Below are positions 1-8,320 of a DNA stretch of 25,202 bases, one piece after another; positions within the stretch are counted from its first letter, which is position 1, and the number at the start of each line of letters is the position of its first letter. Location: positions 1-25,202 of the forward strand of contig CAZIMM010000024.1 of NCBI GenBank assembly GCA_964540415.1. Reading direction: 5' to 3'. The notes under the pieces were generated by a model. The model searched no databases and was not told the DNA's origin. It worked only from the letters and a program-made list of their open reading frames with translations. The translations under genes were made by a program, and so were the position numbers. The stretch comes from CAZIMM01 sp964540415 (GTDB lineage: Bacteria > Bacillota > Clostridia > Oscillospirales > Acutalibacteraceae).

Positions 1-657
1 GGCAATGTCGTCAATCCGGACGATATCGTCAATGAGTACGGTGCGGACACCATGCGCCTTTATGAAATGTTCATCGGCGACTTTGAAAAGGTTGCCCCGT
101 GGAATTCCTCGAGCATCAAGGGCTGCAAGAGATTTCTTGACAGAGTCTGGCAGCTCGGAGATATCGTCACAGATGCTGACGGCTACACTCCCGCGCTTGA
201 AGCGGACATTCACCGCACGGTCAAGAAGGTCACGTCAGACATTGACCAGCTCAAATGCAACACCGCGATTGCCTCGATGATGACTCTGCTCAACAAGTAT
301 TTTGAAAACGGCAGTGTTTCAAGAGGCGACCTGCGCACGCTGCTGCTGCTGCTCAACCCGTTTGCACCGCACATCACAGAAGAAATGTGGGAAAAGCTCA
401 GCTTCGGCGGCGTTATAACCAACCAAAAGTGGCCGGAATATGATGAAGAAAAATGCAAGGACTCTGTTGTGGAAATCGTTGCACAGGTCAACGGCAAAGT
501 GCGCGCAAAATTCGAAGTCCCCACAGATGTTTCGAGCGAAGATGCAATCGCTTTGGCAAAGGCTCAGGAAAAGGTTTCCGCTGAGCTTGAAGGCAAAAAA
601 ATTGTCAAGGAGCTTTATGTTAAGGGCAGACTTGTGAATATTGTCGTGAAAGCTTGA
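1..657 (+). CDS. leuS: Leucyl-tRNA synthetase, C-terminal part (5' end outside window)
   Basis: The frame is open from base 1 and ends at TGA 655-657, giving the last 218 residues. It starts with GNVVNPDDIV, the segment that directly follows the KMSKS catalytic loop in bacterial LeuRS, so the catalytic core lies to the left of the window. Next come EYGADTMRLYEMFIGD and the anticodon-binding helical domain (about residues 35-150, with LNPFAPHITEEMWEKL), then the small C-terminal domain (VAQVNGKVRAKFEVP to the end). The enzyme charges tRNA-Leu with leucine in the cytosol. Identification is by sequence recall of the family; the end of the protein is intact. The next gene begins 82 bases downstream. 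Confidence 0.96.
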   Translation, partial: GNVVNPDDIVNEYGADTMRLYEMFIGDFEKVAPWNSSSIKGCKRFLDRVWQLGDIVTDADGYTPALEADIHRTVKKVTSDIDQLKCNTAIASMMTLLNKYFENGSVSRGDLRTLLLLLNPFAPHITEEMWEKLSFGGVITNQKWPEYDEEKCKDSVVEIVAQVNGKVRAKFEVPTDVSSEDAIALAKAQEKVSAELEGKKIVKELYVKGRLVNIVVKA

Positions 658-670
658 AATCCTGCAATAT

Positions 671-698
671 TTGTGTTAAAATGGTAATTGTATATACA
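671..698 (+). promoter_or_regulatory. Possible weak promoter for the Thr-rich protein gene
   Basis: TTGTGT (671-676) and TATACA (693-698) are separated by 16 bases, 41 bases before the ATG at 740. The -10 is good but the -35 matches only its first three bases, so this is a tentative call. Confidence 0.25.
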
Positions 699-739
699 GT
701 CCGCTCATTCCCATTTTCGGCAGAAAAGAGGTTAATGCC

Positions 740-1645
740 ATGAATTCATCAAACACCCAGAAAATTTTACTTATCGCAATTGCGGGAGTTGTCGTGCTCG
801 TCGCAATCATCCTTGCTGTGACAGCTCTCAAGAGCAGGAACAAGGACGACGATATAACCACGGTCCCCACCACCGAATATCAGCTGACCACTGCGGAATT
901 CACCACCGGCGGTTTTTTGTGGGATGTTTACACAAGCGCCGGAGACACCACGGCAACAACATATGCTTTCCCCGTTGACATCGATACCACCACCGCAAGG
1001 TCAACAACCAGAACAACAACAACAAAGAAACATACTACAACTGCCGCAAAGACAACGACCAAGGCACACACAACAGTTGCCCCCGTTTCAACAACGGTTC
1101 GTCCTGCAACCACAGTTGTCCCCTCGGGCACAACCGCAACCCCGGCAACAACAACTGCGCAGCATGTGACCACAACCGCTGCTCCGGCAACAACAACTGC
1201 GCCGCATGTAACCACAACCGCCGCTCCCGCAACAACGGCTGCAGCGCCGAAATTCACAGCTTCCGCCAGCGGATCTGACGGCAAGGTTTCCTCTGTCCAT
1301 GTCAATGTTTCAGGCGACTATGCGGACAAAAAAGCCGGCATCATCACAGTTTCTTATCAAATCCCCGCAACAGATACGAAGAAGGCTCAGAATGTCACCC
1401 TGCTTTACAATGTTGCAAACGGTGTGTGCATGGCTTCAAACAACGGCTCGCTCACAAGCTACAACAATATGTGCAGCGTGAACGTCGGCAGCTCCTCAAC
1501 GGGAATTGCACTTTCCATCCCCTACGACAGCTGCCCGAGCAACAGTTCGGTTTCCTCAATCAGCTACAATATTCCGAGCGGAGTTCTTGTTGACAAGGAC
1601 GGCAACTCCTCGCCCTCCCACAGCGGCTCCGTCGCCACAAAATAA
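740..1645 (+). CDS. Membrane-anchored protein with Thr-rich linker, function unknown
   Basis: This 301-residue protein has no family I recognise. A hydrophobic segment at about residues 8-30 follows a short N-terminus and precedes KSRNKDDD, suggesting a single membrane anchor with the rest outside the cell. Residues 83-170 are a low-complexity linker dominated by Thr, Ala and Pro with two near-identical 14-residue repeats (PATTTAxHVTTTAA) and part of a third. Residues 171-301 form a Ser/Asn-rich, probably beta-stranded domain (alternating hydrophobic residues in VSSVHVNVSG and AGIITVSYQIP) with cysteines at about 230, 245 and 265. Such linkers are typical of extracellular Clostridia proteins and are possible O-glycosylation sites. 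The ATG has a GAGG ribosome site about 9 bases upstream. The gene lies between leuS and two glycosyltransferases, so a cell-surface role is inference. Confidence 0.85.
   Translation: MNSSNTQKILLIAIAGVVVLVAIILAVTALKSRNKDDDITTVPTTEYQLTTAEFTTGGFLWDVYTSAGDTTATTYAFPVDIDTTTARSTTRTTTTKKHTTTAAKTTTKAHTTVAPVSTTVRPATTVVPSGTTATPATTTAQHVTTTAAPATTTAPHVTTTAAPATTAAAPKFTASASGSDGKVSSVHVNVSGDYADKKAGIITVSYQIPATDTKKAQNVTLLYNVANGVCMASNNGSLTSYNNMCSVNVGSSSTGIALSIPYDSCPSNSSVSSISYNIPSGVLVDKDGNSSPSHSGSVATK
1142..1240 (+). repeat. 42-bp in-frame tandem repeat in the Thr-rich linker
   Basis: Units at 1142-1183 and 1184-1225 are nearly identical, differing at a few bases, and a 15-base partial third unit follows (1226-1240). 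The unit is 14 codons, so copy-number change keeps the reading frame. DNA-level identity points to recent slippage or duplication. Confidence 0.8.
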
Positions 1646-1662
1646 GTTCATTTTCTAATAAC

Positions 1663-1704
1663 AAGGTGCAGGTTACTCTTTTGTAATAGCTTGCGCCTTT
1701 ATTT
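1663..1704 (+). terminator. Possible weak terminator after the Thr-rich protein gene
   Basis: AAGGTGCA (1663-1670) pairs with TTGCGCCTT (1691-1699) through one G-T wobble, and GTTAC/GTAAT can extend the stem inside. A short T-rich stretch follows. The stem is imperfect and the T-tract poor, so read-through into the glycosyltransferases is possible. Confidence 0.35.
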
Positions 1705-1725
1705 ATGCAGAATTTGGGGGTTTCC

Positions 1726-2784
1726 ATGCCGGACGAGCTTGTGAGCGTAATCATCCCGGTTTACAATGCCGAAAAATATCTGGAGGCGTGTGTGGAGAGC
1801 GTATGCGCTCAAACATATAAAAATCTTGAAATTATCCTTGTTGACGACTGTTCGCCGGACGGCAGCGGTGCGCTTTGCGACACGCTTGCCGCAAGGGACG
1901 GGAGAATCAAGGTTGTTCACAAAAAAACAAACGGCGGTGTCTCTGCCGCGCGCAACACGGCAATTGAGCTGGCAAGCGGTTCTTTTTTTATGTTTCTTGA
2001 CGCGGACGACTGGCTGGACACGAACGCCTGTGAGGTTGTTCTTTCTGCCGTTGTTGACAACCGTGCCGATTCTGCCGTATGGAACTACATCAGCGAATAC
2101 GGCGAAAGCTCCAAGAAAAAGTGCCTCTTTGAGCAGACCAAGCTGCTTTCCGGCGAGGAATACAGCAGATTTTTCCGCCGTGTTATCGCCCCGACAAACG
2201 AGCAATTGAACCATCCGGAGTTTCTCAACTCATTGGGAATTCTGTGGAATAAGATTTTCCGCGCGCAGATAATACGCGAAAACAACCTGAGGTTCATTGA
2301 CCTGCAGGTTATCGGCGTTGAGGATTTGATGTTCTGCGTTGAGTTTTTTTCCAAAGCTTCAAACTGCGTCTGCATGAACGGCTATTACTATCACTATCGC
2401 CGCGCAACCGGCGTTTCACTGACCTCCGGATGCCGTCCGCAGCTTTTTGAAAGCTTCAAAAATCTTTATTCGCAGCTTGACAGGGTCTGCTCGGAAAGAG
2501 CTGACAGCGCAGAATGTGCGGACGCCGTTGCCTCACGCAGGGTGCTGAGCATCATCGGGCTGGGCTTCAATGAGCTGCGCCGCGACGCGTCACTGAATTC
2601 AAAGCTCAGGCGAATAAGAGAATTCCTCTCCGACCCGGAAACCCACGCCGCAGCAAAAAAGCTGCCCATGAATTATTTTCCCCTTCATTGGAAAGTATTC
2701 TTTCTGTGCGTAAAATTCAGATGCGCACTGTGTGTTTTTATTCTTCTTAAGGCAATGCGAATGATTATCAGCAAAAGGGATTGA
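1726..2784 (+). CDS. Family 2 glycosyltransferase
   Basis: A GT2 (GT-A fold) glycosyltransferase of 352 residues that transfers a sugar from a nucleotide sugar to a surface glycan; donor and acceptor cannot be read. The N-terminal domain has VSVIIPVYNAEKYLE (residues 6-20), VDDCSPDGS (39-47) and the metal/nucleotide-binding DxD in LDADD (D92, D94). The acceptor region is 190-230 with a possible catalytic ED in GVEDLMF. There is no transmembrane domain, but the C-terminal 40 residues are basic and hydrophobic and may touch the membrane. An in-frame ATG at 1705 has no ribosome site; the ATG at 1726 has GGGGG about 8 bases upstream and is preferred. It overlaps or abuts the second GT gene, so the two are probably one transcript. 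Confidence 0.9.
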   Translation: MPDELVSVIIPVYNAEKYLEACVESVCAQTYKNLEIILVDDCSPDGSGALCDTLAARDGRIKVVHKKTNGGVSAARNTAIELASGSFFMFLDADDWLDTNACEVVLSAVVDNRADSAVWNYISEYGESSKKKCLFEQTKLLSGEEYSRFFRRVIAPTNEQLNHPEFLNSLGILWNKIFRAQIIRENNLRFIDLQVIGVEDLMFCVEFFSKASNCVCMNGYYYHYRRATGVSLTSGCRPQLFESFKNLYSQLDRVCSERADSAECADAVASRRVLSIIGLGFNELRRDASLNSKLRRIREFLSDPETHAAAKKLPMNYFPLHWKVFFLCVKFRCALCVFILLKAMRMIISKRD

Positions 2785-2789
2785 TTGAA

Positions 2790-3608
2790 GTGCAAAACGG
2801 AAATACAGCTCCGCTCGTCTCCGTAATAATGGGAATTTACAATTGTGATGACACTCTCGGGGAGTGCATAGACTCGATTATTGCGCAGACATACCAAAAC
2901 TGGGAGCTTATCATGTGCGATGACGGCTCGGCTGACGGCACATATAACCTTGCCCTCTCCTATGCGAACCGAGAGCCGCGCATAAAGCTGCTGAAAAACG
3001 AGAAAAACCTCACTCTGGGGCCCACGCTCAACCGCTGCCTTTCCGTTGCAGACGGAGAGTTCACAGCGCGAATGGACGGGGACGATTTGAGTGTTCCGGA
3101 TCGTTTTGAAAAGCAGGTTGACTTTTTACTTGAGCACAGTGACATTGATGTTGTCGGCTCCTTCATGAAAATCCGCGACGGAGTACACGATGACAAGGTG
3201 CGAACTGCCGTGGAATTTCCCGACATTTTTCACCTGCCCAAGGGCAATCCCTGCTGCCACGCGACGATTATGATGCGTACCGCAGTTTTCAAGGAGCTGG
3301 GAGGTTACTCCTCCGCTCCCGAGGTACGCCGCGTTGAGGATGTCGATTTGTTCTGGAGGTTCTACGAGAGCGGTCACAAGGCTGCAAATATTCTGGAGCC
3401 GCTTTACATTGTGCGCGAGGACGCAAACGGCTACATAAGGCGCAAATTCAGGTTTTATGTTAATGCCTGCAATGCTGTGCGCAGAGGCTGCCGCACCATG
3501 AAGCTGCCGCTGAAATGCCGGCTCTATGCGTTCAAGCCGCTGATTGTCGGATGCATTCCCTCAGGCCTGCTCAGAGCATATCACAACGCCAAGGACAGCA
3601 AGATTTGA
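2790..3608 (+). CDS. Family 2 glycosyltransferase
   Basis: Second GT2 protein, 272 residues. Conserved elements are VSVIMGIYNCDDTL (10-23), MCDDGSADGT (42-51), the DxD motif in MDGDD (D96, D98) and an ED pair in RRVEDVDLFWR (about 183-184) where the catalytic base of GT2 enzymes sits. It resembles LPS/capsule-type transferases; the acceptor is unknown. The frame can be opened at TTG 2781, overlapping the previous stop, but AGGGA ends at 2780, directly against that codon, and 9 bases before GTG 2790. GTG 2790 is therefore the likelier start. It forms a pair with the preceding GT and is followed by a strong terminator. No other polysaccharide genes, flippase or polymerase are nearby. Confidence 0.88.
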   Translation: MQNGNTAPLVSVIMGIYNCDDTLGECIDSIIAQTYQNWELIMCDDGSADGTYNLALSYANREPRIKLLKNEKNLTLGPTLNRCLSVADGEFTARMDGDDLSVPDRFEKQVDFLLEHSDIDVVGSFMKIRDGVHDDKVRTAVEFPDIFHLPKGNPCCHATIMMRTAVFKELGGYSSAPEVRRVEDVDLFWRFYESGHKAANILEPLYIVREDANGYIRRKFRFYVNACNAVRRGCRTMKLPLKCRLYAFKPLIVGCIPSGLLRAYHNAKDSKI

Positions 3609-3621
3609 ATTGTTTATGTTC

Positions 3622-3663
3622 AAAAAGACCGCGCCCCGAGAGCATCGGGGCGCGGTCTTTTTT
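3622..3663. terminator. Bidirectional intrinsic terminator between convergent genes
   Basis: GACCGCGCCCCGA (3627-3639) pairs perfectly with TCGGGGCGCGGTC (3645-3657) around a 5-base loop. An A-run (3622-3626) and a T-run (3658-3663) flank the stem, so it works in both directions. It serves the glycosyltransferases from the left and the alcohol dehydrogenase, whose stop is at 3667, from the right. Confidence 0.93.
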
Positions 3664-3666
3664 GTG

Positions 3667-4857
3667 TCAGAAATCAACCTTCGTGCCGTAATAGCAGCAT
3701 TTGAGAAGCTGCTCCATTTCAGGCGGTGTGATGCTTCTCGGATTTGATCCGGTGCACGCGTCACCGACCGCGAGCTTTGCCACCTCAGGCAACTTTTCGA
3801 GAAATTCCTTTTCGTCAATTATACTGTTTTCGTATTCCTTGATGCAGCTCGGTATTCCGAGCTGTGAGTTGAGCCTTTCCACGTGAGCAATCAACGCCTC
3901 AACCAACTCCTGCGCCGACGAGCCGTCCAACCCGATAAACAGCGCGATTTGCGCATATCTGTCAGCCGCATCCGGCTCTTTCGCATTGAATCTGATGACG
4001 TGCGGCAGATACATCGCGTTTGCACAGCCGTGAACAATGTGACCTCCGCTGAACGCCGCTCCCGTTTTGTGCGCCATGGAATGCACAATTCCGAGCAGAG
4101 CGTTTGAAAAAGCCATGCCTGCCAGGCACTGCGCGTTGTGCATACGTTCACGTGCTTTTTTGTCGCCGTTATAGGATGCCGTCAGGTATTCCCCGACCAT
4201 TTTAATTGCCTGCAGCGCGAGCGGATCGGTATAATCGCAGTGAAGCGTTGAAACATAGGCTTCAACCGCGTGAGTGAAAGCGTCCATGCCGGTGAACGCC
4301 GTAAGCTTCGGCGGCATTGTCTGTGCAAGCGCGGGGTCAACAATTGCAACGTCGGGCGTGATGTTGAAATCCGCAAGCGGATATTTGATGCCTTTCTCGT
4401 AATCCGTGATAACCGAAAATGCCGTGACCTCGGTTGCTGTGCCTGAGGTTGACGGAATCGCGCAGAACTTTGCCTTTTGCCGGAGCTCCGGGAAGCTGAA
4501 CGGCACACAAATCTGCTCAAAAGTTGTGTCGGGGTATTCATAAAACACCCACATTGCCTTTGCCGCGTCAATCGGAGAACCGCCGCCGATTGACACAATC
4601 CAATCCGGGCCGAAGTCTCTCATTTCCCCGGCGCCCTTCATAACGGTTTCCACGGACGGATCAGGTTCAACGCCCTCAAAAAGATGTGTTTGCATTCCGG
4701 CACTTTCAAGGTTTTCAATAACCTTGTCCAAAAAGCCGAAGCGCTTCATGCTGCCTCCGCCGACAACGACAAAGGCGCGTTTTCCCTTAAGCCCTTTGAG
4801 CGCATCAAGGGCGTTCTCGCCGTGATACAGGTCACGCGGCAGTGTGAATCTGTTCAT
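3667..4857 (-). CDS. Iron-containing (group III) alcohol dehydrogenase
   Basis: A 396-residue NAD(P)-dependent alcohol/aldehyde oxidoreductase, the usual length for the family. The N-terminal nucleotide-binding domain carries VVGGGSMKRFG (about 31-41) and GGGSPIDAAK (91-100). The C-terminal metal-binding domain has the expected ligands: D192 and H196 in TGMDAFTHAVEAY, H259 in VHSMAHKTG and H273 in GGHIVHG, with the 14-residue spacing between the last two seen in FucO. In a fermenting Clostridium it probably reduces an aldehyde to the alcohol to re-oxidise NADH; the substrate is not readable. The upstream ATG at 4866 sits directly against AGGAAGGG, whereas ATG 4857 is 9 bases from it, so 4857 is chosen. 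It appears to be a single-gene transcript between two terminators. Confidence 0.95.
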   Translation of the reverse strand: MNRFTLPRDLYHGENALDALKGLKGKRAFVVVGGGSMKRFGFLDKVIENLESAGMQTHLFEGVEPDPSVETVMKGAGEMRDFGPDWIVSIGGGSPIDAAKAMWVFYEYPDTTFEQICVPFSFPELRQKAKFCAIPSTSGTATEVTAFSVITDYEKGIKYPLADFNITPDVAIVDPALAQTMPPKLTAFTGMDAFTHAVEAYVSTLHCDYTDPLALQAIKMVGEYLTASYNGDKKARERMHNAQCLAGMAFSNALLGIVHSMAHKTGAAFSGGHIVHGCANAMYLPHVIRFNAKEPDAADRYAQIALFIGLDGSSAQELVEALIAHVERLNSQLGIPSCIKEYENSIIDEKEFLEKLPEVAKLAVGDACTGSNPRSITPPEMEQLLKCCYYGTKVDF

Positions 4858-4905
4858 AATAATCATCCCTTCCTGAATTTGTTCATCAGATAGTTTGCCA
4901 CGGTT

Positions 4906-4934
4906 ATTACAAAAAATTCTAATAGTATTTTAAA
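4906..4934 (-). promoter_or_regulatory. Possible promoter for the alcohol dehydrogenase
   Basis: On the minus strand, TTTAAA (4929-4934) and TGTAAT (4906-4911) are separated by 17 bases in an AT-rich stretch, about 50 bases before the start codon. The -10 matches 5 of 6 and the -35 matches 4 of 6. Confidence 0.35.
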
Positions 4935-4954
4935 TATACAATCATTAAGCAGAC

Positions 4955-4999
4955 AAAAAAAGACTGCATCCGACGTTCTCTGACAGTCGGACACAGTCT
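4955..4999 (-). terminator. Intrinsic terminator of glyA
   Basis: Read on the minus strand, AGACTG and TCCGAC pair with GTCGGA and CAGTCT around a 2-base internal mismatch and an 11-base loop (plus-strand arms 4961-4974 and 4986-4999). Seven Ts follow (4961 down to 4955). It lies 27 bases after the glyA stop and closes the gyrB-glyA unit. Confidence 0.88.
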
Positions 5000-5025
5000 C
5001 TGAAAGTAAATCTTAATTTTTCGGG

Positions 5026-6276
5026 TTATTCGTAAAGCGGATACTTTTTGCAGATTTCGTTGACCTCAAGGCGGATTTTATCTGCCGCGTTTTCAAAGTC
5101 GGTCACAGTCAAATAAATGAGCTGGGCGACAATGTCAAGATCGCTTTCAACAAGGCCTCTCGTTGTTACCGCTGCAGTTCCGAGACGGATTCCGCTTGTT
5201 ACGGTCGGCTTTTCGGGGTCGTTCGGGATGGCGTTTTTGTTTGCGGTGATGTAAACCTCGTCCAGCCTCTTTTCAAGCTCTCTGCCCGTGATTTTGAAGG
5301 AACGCAGGTCAACAAGCAGAAGGTGATTGTCAGTGCCGCCGGAAACAAGATCAAAGCCCCTGTTAAGCAGACCCTGAGCAAGAGCCTTGCTGTTTTTGAG
5401 TATCTGTGACTGATATTCTTTGAACTCCGGCTTGAGAGCCTCACCGAAGCAGACAGCCTTGCCGGCGATGATGTGCATGAGCGGACCGCCCTGATTGCCC
5501 GGGAACACTGCCTTGTCAATAGCCTTGCCGAACTGCTCGCGGCAGAGAATCAGGCCGCCCCTAGGACCGCGAAGGGTTTTGTGAGTTGTTGAAGTGACAA
5601 TGTCCGCATACGGCACGGGAGATTCGACAACACCGGCTGCGACAAGCCCCGCGATATGTGCCATGTCAACCATGTAAAGGCTTCCGACACTGTCGGCAAT
5701 TTCGCGGATTCTCTTGAAGTCAATGCTTCTCGGATAAGCGGAGGCACCGGCGACAATGAGCTTGGGTTTGTGTTCCTGTGCGAGCTTTTCGAGCCTGTCA
5801 TAATCAATAAATCCATCGTCCGTAACACCGTAGGAGACAAAATTGTATGTTTTGCCGCTTGCGTTGACCGGAGAGCCGTGAGTAAGATGTCCGCCGTGTG
5901 CAAGGCTCATGCCGAGAACAGTGTCTCCATGCGAGAGCACAGCTGAATAAGCCGCGAGGTTTGCCTGTGAGCCCGAATGCGTTTGGACATTCGCATATTC
6001 ACAGCCGAAAAGCTTCTTCGCACGCTCAATTGCAAGCTTTTCAACCTCGTCAACACATTCACAGCCGCCGTAGTACCTCTTGCCCGGGTAGCCCTCTGCA
6101 TATTTGTTTGTCAGAACACTTCCCACAGCCGCCATGACTGCCGGCGAAACAAGGTTTTCGGATGCAATCAGTTCCAGGTTACGTCTTTGCCTGCACAGTT
6201 CGCTGTTCATTGCCGCACCGACCTCCGGGTCATACTTTGACACAAAGCCGATGCTGTCTTGCATATCTTTGTACAT
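5026..6276 (-). CDS. glyA: Serine hydroxymethyltransferase
   Basis: A 416-residue PLP enzyme that interconverts serine plus tetrahydrofolate with glycine plus 5,10-methylene-tetrahydrofolate, the main source of one-carbon units. Visible signatures are RNLELIASEN (32-41), NKYAEGYPGKRYYGGCE (57-73), VQTHSGSQANLAAY (97-110), VDMAHIAGLVAAG (203-215, PLP-ring Asp204) and the Schiff-base lysine K233 in TSTTHKTLRGPRGG. Full family length with no disruption. GGGAG lies 7 bases before the ATG. It follows gyrB by 35 bases on the same strand with no terminator between them, so part of its expression probably comes from the upstream operon. A terminator follows. Confidence 0.98.
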   Translation of the reverse strand: MYKDMQDSIGFVSKYDPEVGAAMNSELCRQRRNLELIASENLVSPAVMAAVGSVLTNKYAEGYPGKRYYGGCECVDEVEKLAIERAKKLFGCEYANVQTHSGSQANLAAYSAVLSHGDTVLGMSLAHGGHLTHGSPVNASGKTYNFVSYGVTDDGFIDYDRLEKLAQEHKPKLIVAGASAYPRSIDFKRIREIADSVGSLYMVDMAHIAGLVAAGVVESPVPYADIVTSTTHKTLRGPRGGLILCREQFGKAIDKAVFPGNQGGPLMHIIAGKAVCFGEALKPEFKEYQSQILKNSKALAQGLLNRGFDLVSGGTDNHLLLVDLRSFKITGRELEKRLDEVYITANKNAIPNDPEKPTVTSGIRLGTAAVTTRGLVESDLDIVAQLIYLTVTDFENAADKIRLEVNEICKKYPLYE

Positions 6277-6311
6277 TTCAATTCTCCCAAGTTCTGTTTA
6301 TTGATTTTACA

Positions 6312-8297
6312 TTATACATCAAGATTCTGAACATATTTTGCGTTTTTCTCAATAAAATCACGTCTTGGCTCAACTTTATCGCCCATAAGGATGGAAAATG
6401 TTTCATCCGCTTCAATTGCGTCCTCCAAAGTGACGCGGAGCATGGTGCGGAACTCCGGATCCATTGTCGTTTCCCAGAGCTGGTGAGCGTCCATTTCACC
6501 GAGACCTTTGTAACGCTGAATCTCACAGCTGCCGCCGAGATCTTCAATATATTTGTCCCTTTCCTCGTCGGAAAAAGCGTAAAATGACTTTTTGCCTTTG
6601 CTGACCTTGAACAGCGGAGGCTGAGCGATATATACGTATCCGTGGTCAATCAACGGACGCATATATCTGAAGAAAAATGTCAGCAGCAGGGTGCGGATGT
6701 GCGCGCCGTCGACATCGGCATCCGCCATAATAACGATTTTGTGATAACGCAACTTCTCAATGTCGAAATCGTCGTCGATACCCGTTCCGAGGGCAATCAC
6801 AACAGGCATGAGCTTTTCGTTTCCGATGACCTTGTCAAGCCTTGCCTTTTCGACGTTGAGCATTTTTCCCCAAAGAGGCAGAATTGCCTGGTGCGCTCTG
6901 TCGCGACCTTCCTTTGCCGATCCGCCTGCGGAATCACCCTCAACGATGTAAATTTCAGTCAGCTCCGGGTTTTTCTCCGTGCAGTCGGCAAGCTTGCCGG
7001 GCAGTGCGCTGGAGTTTGAAAGAGCGCTCTTGCGTACGGACTCCCTTGCCTTTCTGGCTGCTTCTCTTGCACGCGAAGCATCAAACGCTTTGTTGAACAG
7101 GATTTTGGCAATGGCGGGATTCTCTTCAAAATAGGTCATGAGCTTGTCATAAACCGTTTGCGAAACCAGCTTTGCCATGTCCGTGTTGCCAAGCTTGCCC
7201 TTTGTCTGCCCCTCAAACTGAGCGTCTGTAAGCTTAACACTGATGACTGCAACCAGACCTTCACGCACATCGTCGCCGGAGAGGTTTTTGTCGTTATCCT
7301 TCATCAGTCCGAACTTGCGCCCGTAATCGTTGAAAACTCTGGTCAAAGCGGTTTTGAAGCCGGTTTCATGTGTGCCGCCGTCAACAGTGTTCACATTGTT
7401 GGCAAAGCTCAGAATTGATTCGTTATAGCCGTCGTTATAAAGCATTGCAATTTCCGCGGAGCGGTCGCCGCTGACGCTGGAAAAATGAATCGGAGGCTGA
7501 TGAATTGTTGTCAGTCCCCTTTTTTCACTGGTGAACTCGACAAATGAACTCAATCCGCCCACATAGCAGAATACCTGCTCCGAAACATCCTCCGGGTCGC
7601 GTTTGTCCGTCAAGGTGATGGACAGCCCCGCGTTGAGGAATGCGGACTCGCGCAGATGGTTTTCAAGAGTTTCGCGTTCATATTCCGTTGTCTCGCTGAA
7701 GATTTCGGGATCCGCCTTGAAGGTTATGGTTGTTCCTGTGGTTTCGCAGGTTCCCGTTTCCTCAAGCTCACTCACAGCATCGCCGCGTTCAAAACGCTGG
7801 CGGTAGACCTTGCCGTCCTGCCTGACCTCAACCTCAAACCACTCCGAAAGCGCATTGACGACGGATGAACCGACGCCGTGCAGACCCCCGGAAACCTTGT
7901 AGCCGCTGCCGCCGAACTTTCCGCCGGCATGGAGCACCGTGAGGACAACGGTGACGGTTGAGATTCCCATCTTCTCGTTGATTCCGACGGGAATGCCTCT
8001 GCCGTTGTCTCTGACGCGCACAACATTCCCGGGCAGAACATCCACCTCGATGTGCGTACAGAAGCCGGCAAGAGCCTCGTCAATTGAATTGTCCACGATT
8101 TCATACACAAGATGGTGCAGTCCCCTCGGGCCTGTTGAGCCGATGTACATTCCGGGACGCTTGCGCACAGCCTCCAGGCCCTCAAGAACCTGAATCTGAC
8201 TGGCGTCATATTTTTCGGAAACGGACGTGTCCATTGTTTCCATTTCTTCCGCCGGCAATTCTTCTGCCGGCAAGCTGATGTTTTCTTCCGTGTTCAA
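6312..8297 (-). CDS. gyrB: DNA gyrase subunit B
   Basis: A 661-residue ATPase subunit of DNA gyrase, which introduces negative supercoils together with GyrA. The GHKL ATPase domain has YEIVDNSIDEA (E66 and N70 as general base and Mg ligand), DNGRGIP (97-103) and GGLHGVGSSVVNAL (137-150). QTKGKLG (364-370) holds the ATP-contacting lysine. The TOPRIM domain has EGDSAGG (453-459) and DADVDG (526-531). The C-terminus RRDFIEKNAKYVQNLDV is typical of GyrB rather than ParE. The start is TTG 8297, with GGAGG 7 bases upstream; no better ATG fits. About 27 extra N-terminal acidic residues contain the duplicated LPAEE. It lies 23 bases downstream of remB. gyrA is not in the window. Confidence 0.98.
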   Translation of the reverse strand: MNTEENISLPAEELPAEEMETMDTSVSEKYDASQIQVLEGLEAVRKRPGMYIGSTGPRGLHHLVYEIVDNSIDEALAGFCTHIEVDVLPGNVVRVRDNGRGIPVGINEKMGISTVTVVLTVLHAGGKFGGSGYKVSGGLHGVGSSVVNALSEWFEVEVRQDGKVYRQRFERGDAVSELEETGTCETTGTTITFKADPEIFSETTEYERETLENHLRESAFLNAGLSITLTDKRDPEDVSEQVFCYVGGLSSFVEFTSEKRGLTTIHQPPIHFSSVSGDRSAEIAMLYNDGYNESILSFANNVNTVDGGTHETGFKTALTRVFNDYGRKFGLMKDNDKNLSGDDVREGLVAVISVKLTDAQFEGQTKGKLGNTDMAKLVSQTVYDKLMTYFEENPAIAKILFNKAFDASRAREAARKARESVRKSALSNSSALPGKLADCTEKNPELTEIYIVEGDSAGGSAKEGRDRAHQAILPLWGKMLNVEKARLDKVIGNEKLMPVVIALGTGIDDDFDIEKLRYHKIVIMADADVDGAHIRTLLLTFFFRYMRPLIDHGYVYIAQPPLFKVSKGKKSFYAFSDEERDKYIEDLGGSCEIQRYKGLGEMDAHQLWETTMDPEFRTMLRVTLEDAIEADETFSILMGDKVEPRRDFIEKNAKYVQNLDV

Positions 8298-8320
8298 GCT
8301 GCACCCTCCAGTTATGTTGG

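Noticed and set aside
5..280. Separate small protein at the left edge
   Set aside because: It is a shifted frame of leuS; the frame starting at base 1 gives the conserved LeuRS sequence.
1142..1240. CRISPR-like repeat
   Set aside because: The units abut with no spacers and are in frame with a protein linker.
928..1305. Long Val/Ala-rich open frame on the minus strand opposite the Thr-rich gene
   Set aside because: It is the antisense of a biased ACN codon repeat; no ribosome site and a composition unlike a real protein.
6277..6311. Tetrahydrofolate or glycine riboswitch before glyA
   Set aside because: Only 35 bases separate gyrB and glyA, too short for the aptamer.
6311..6316. TATAAT on the minus strand at the gyrB stop as an internal glyA promoter
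   Set aside because: A perfect -10 but no -35 at a suitable distance; kept only as a remote possibility.
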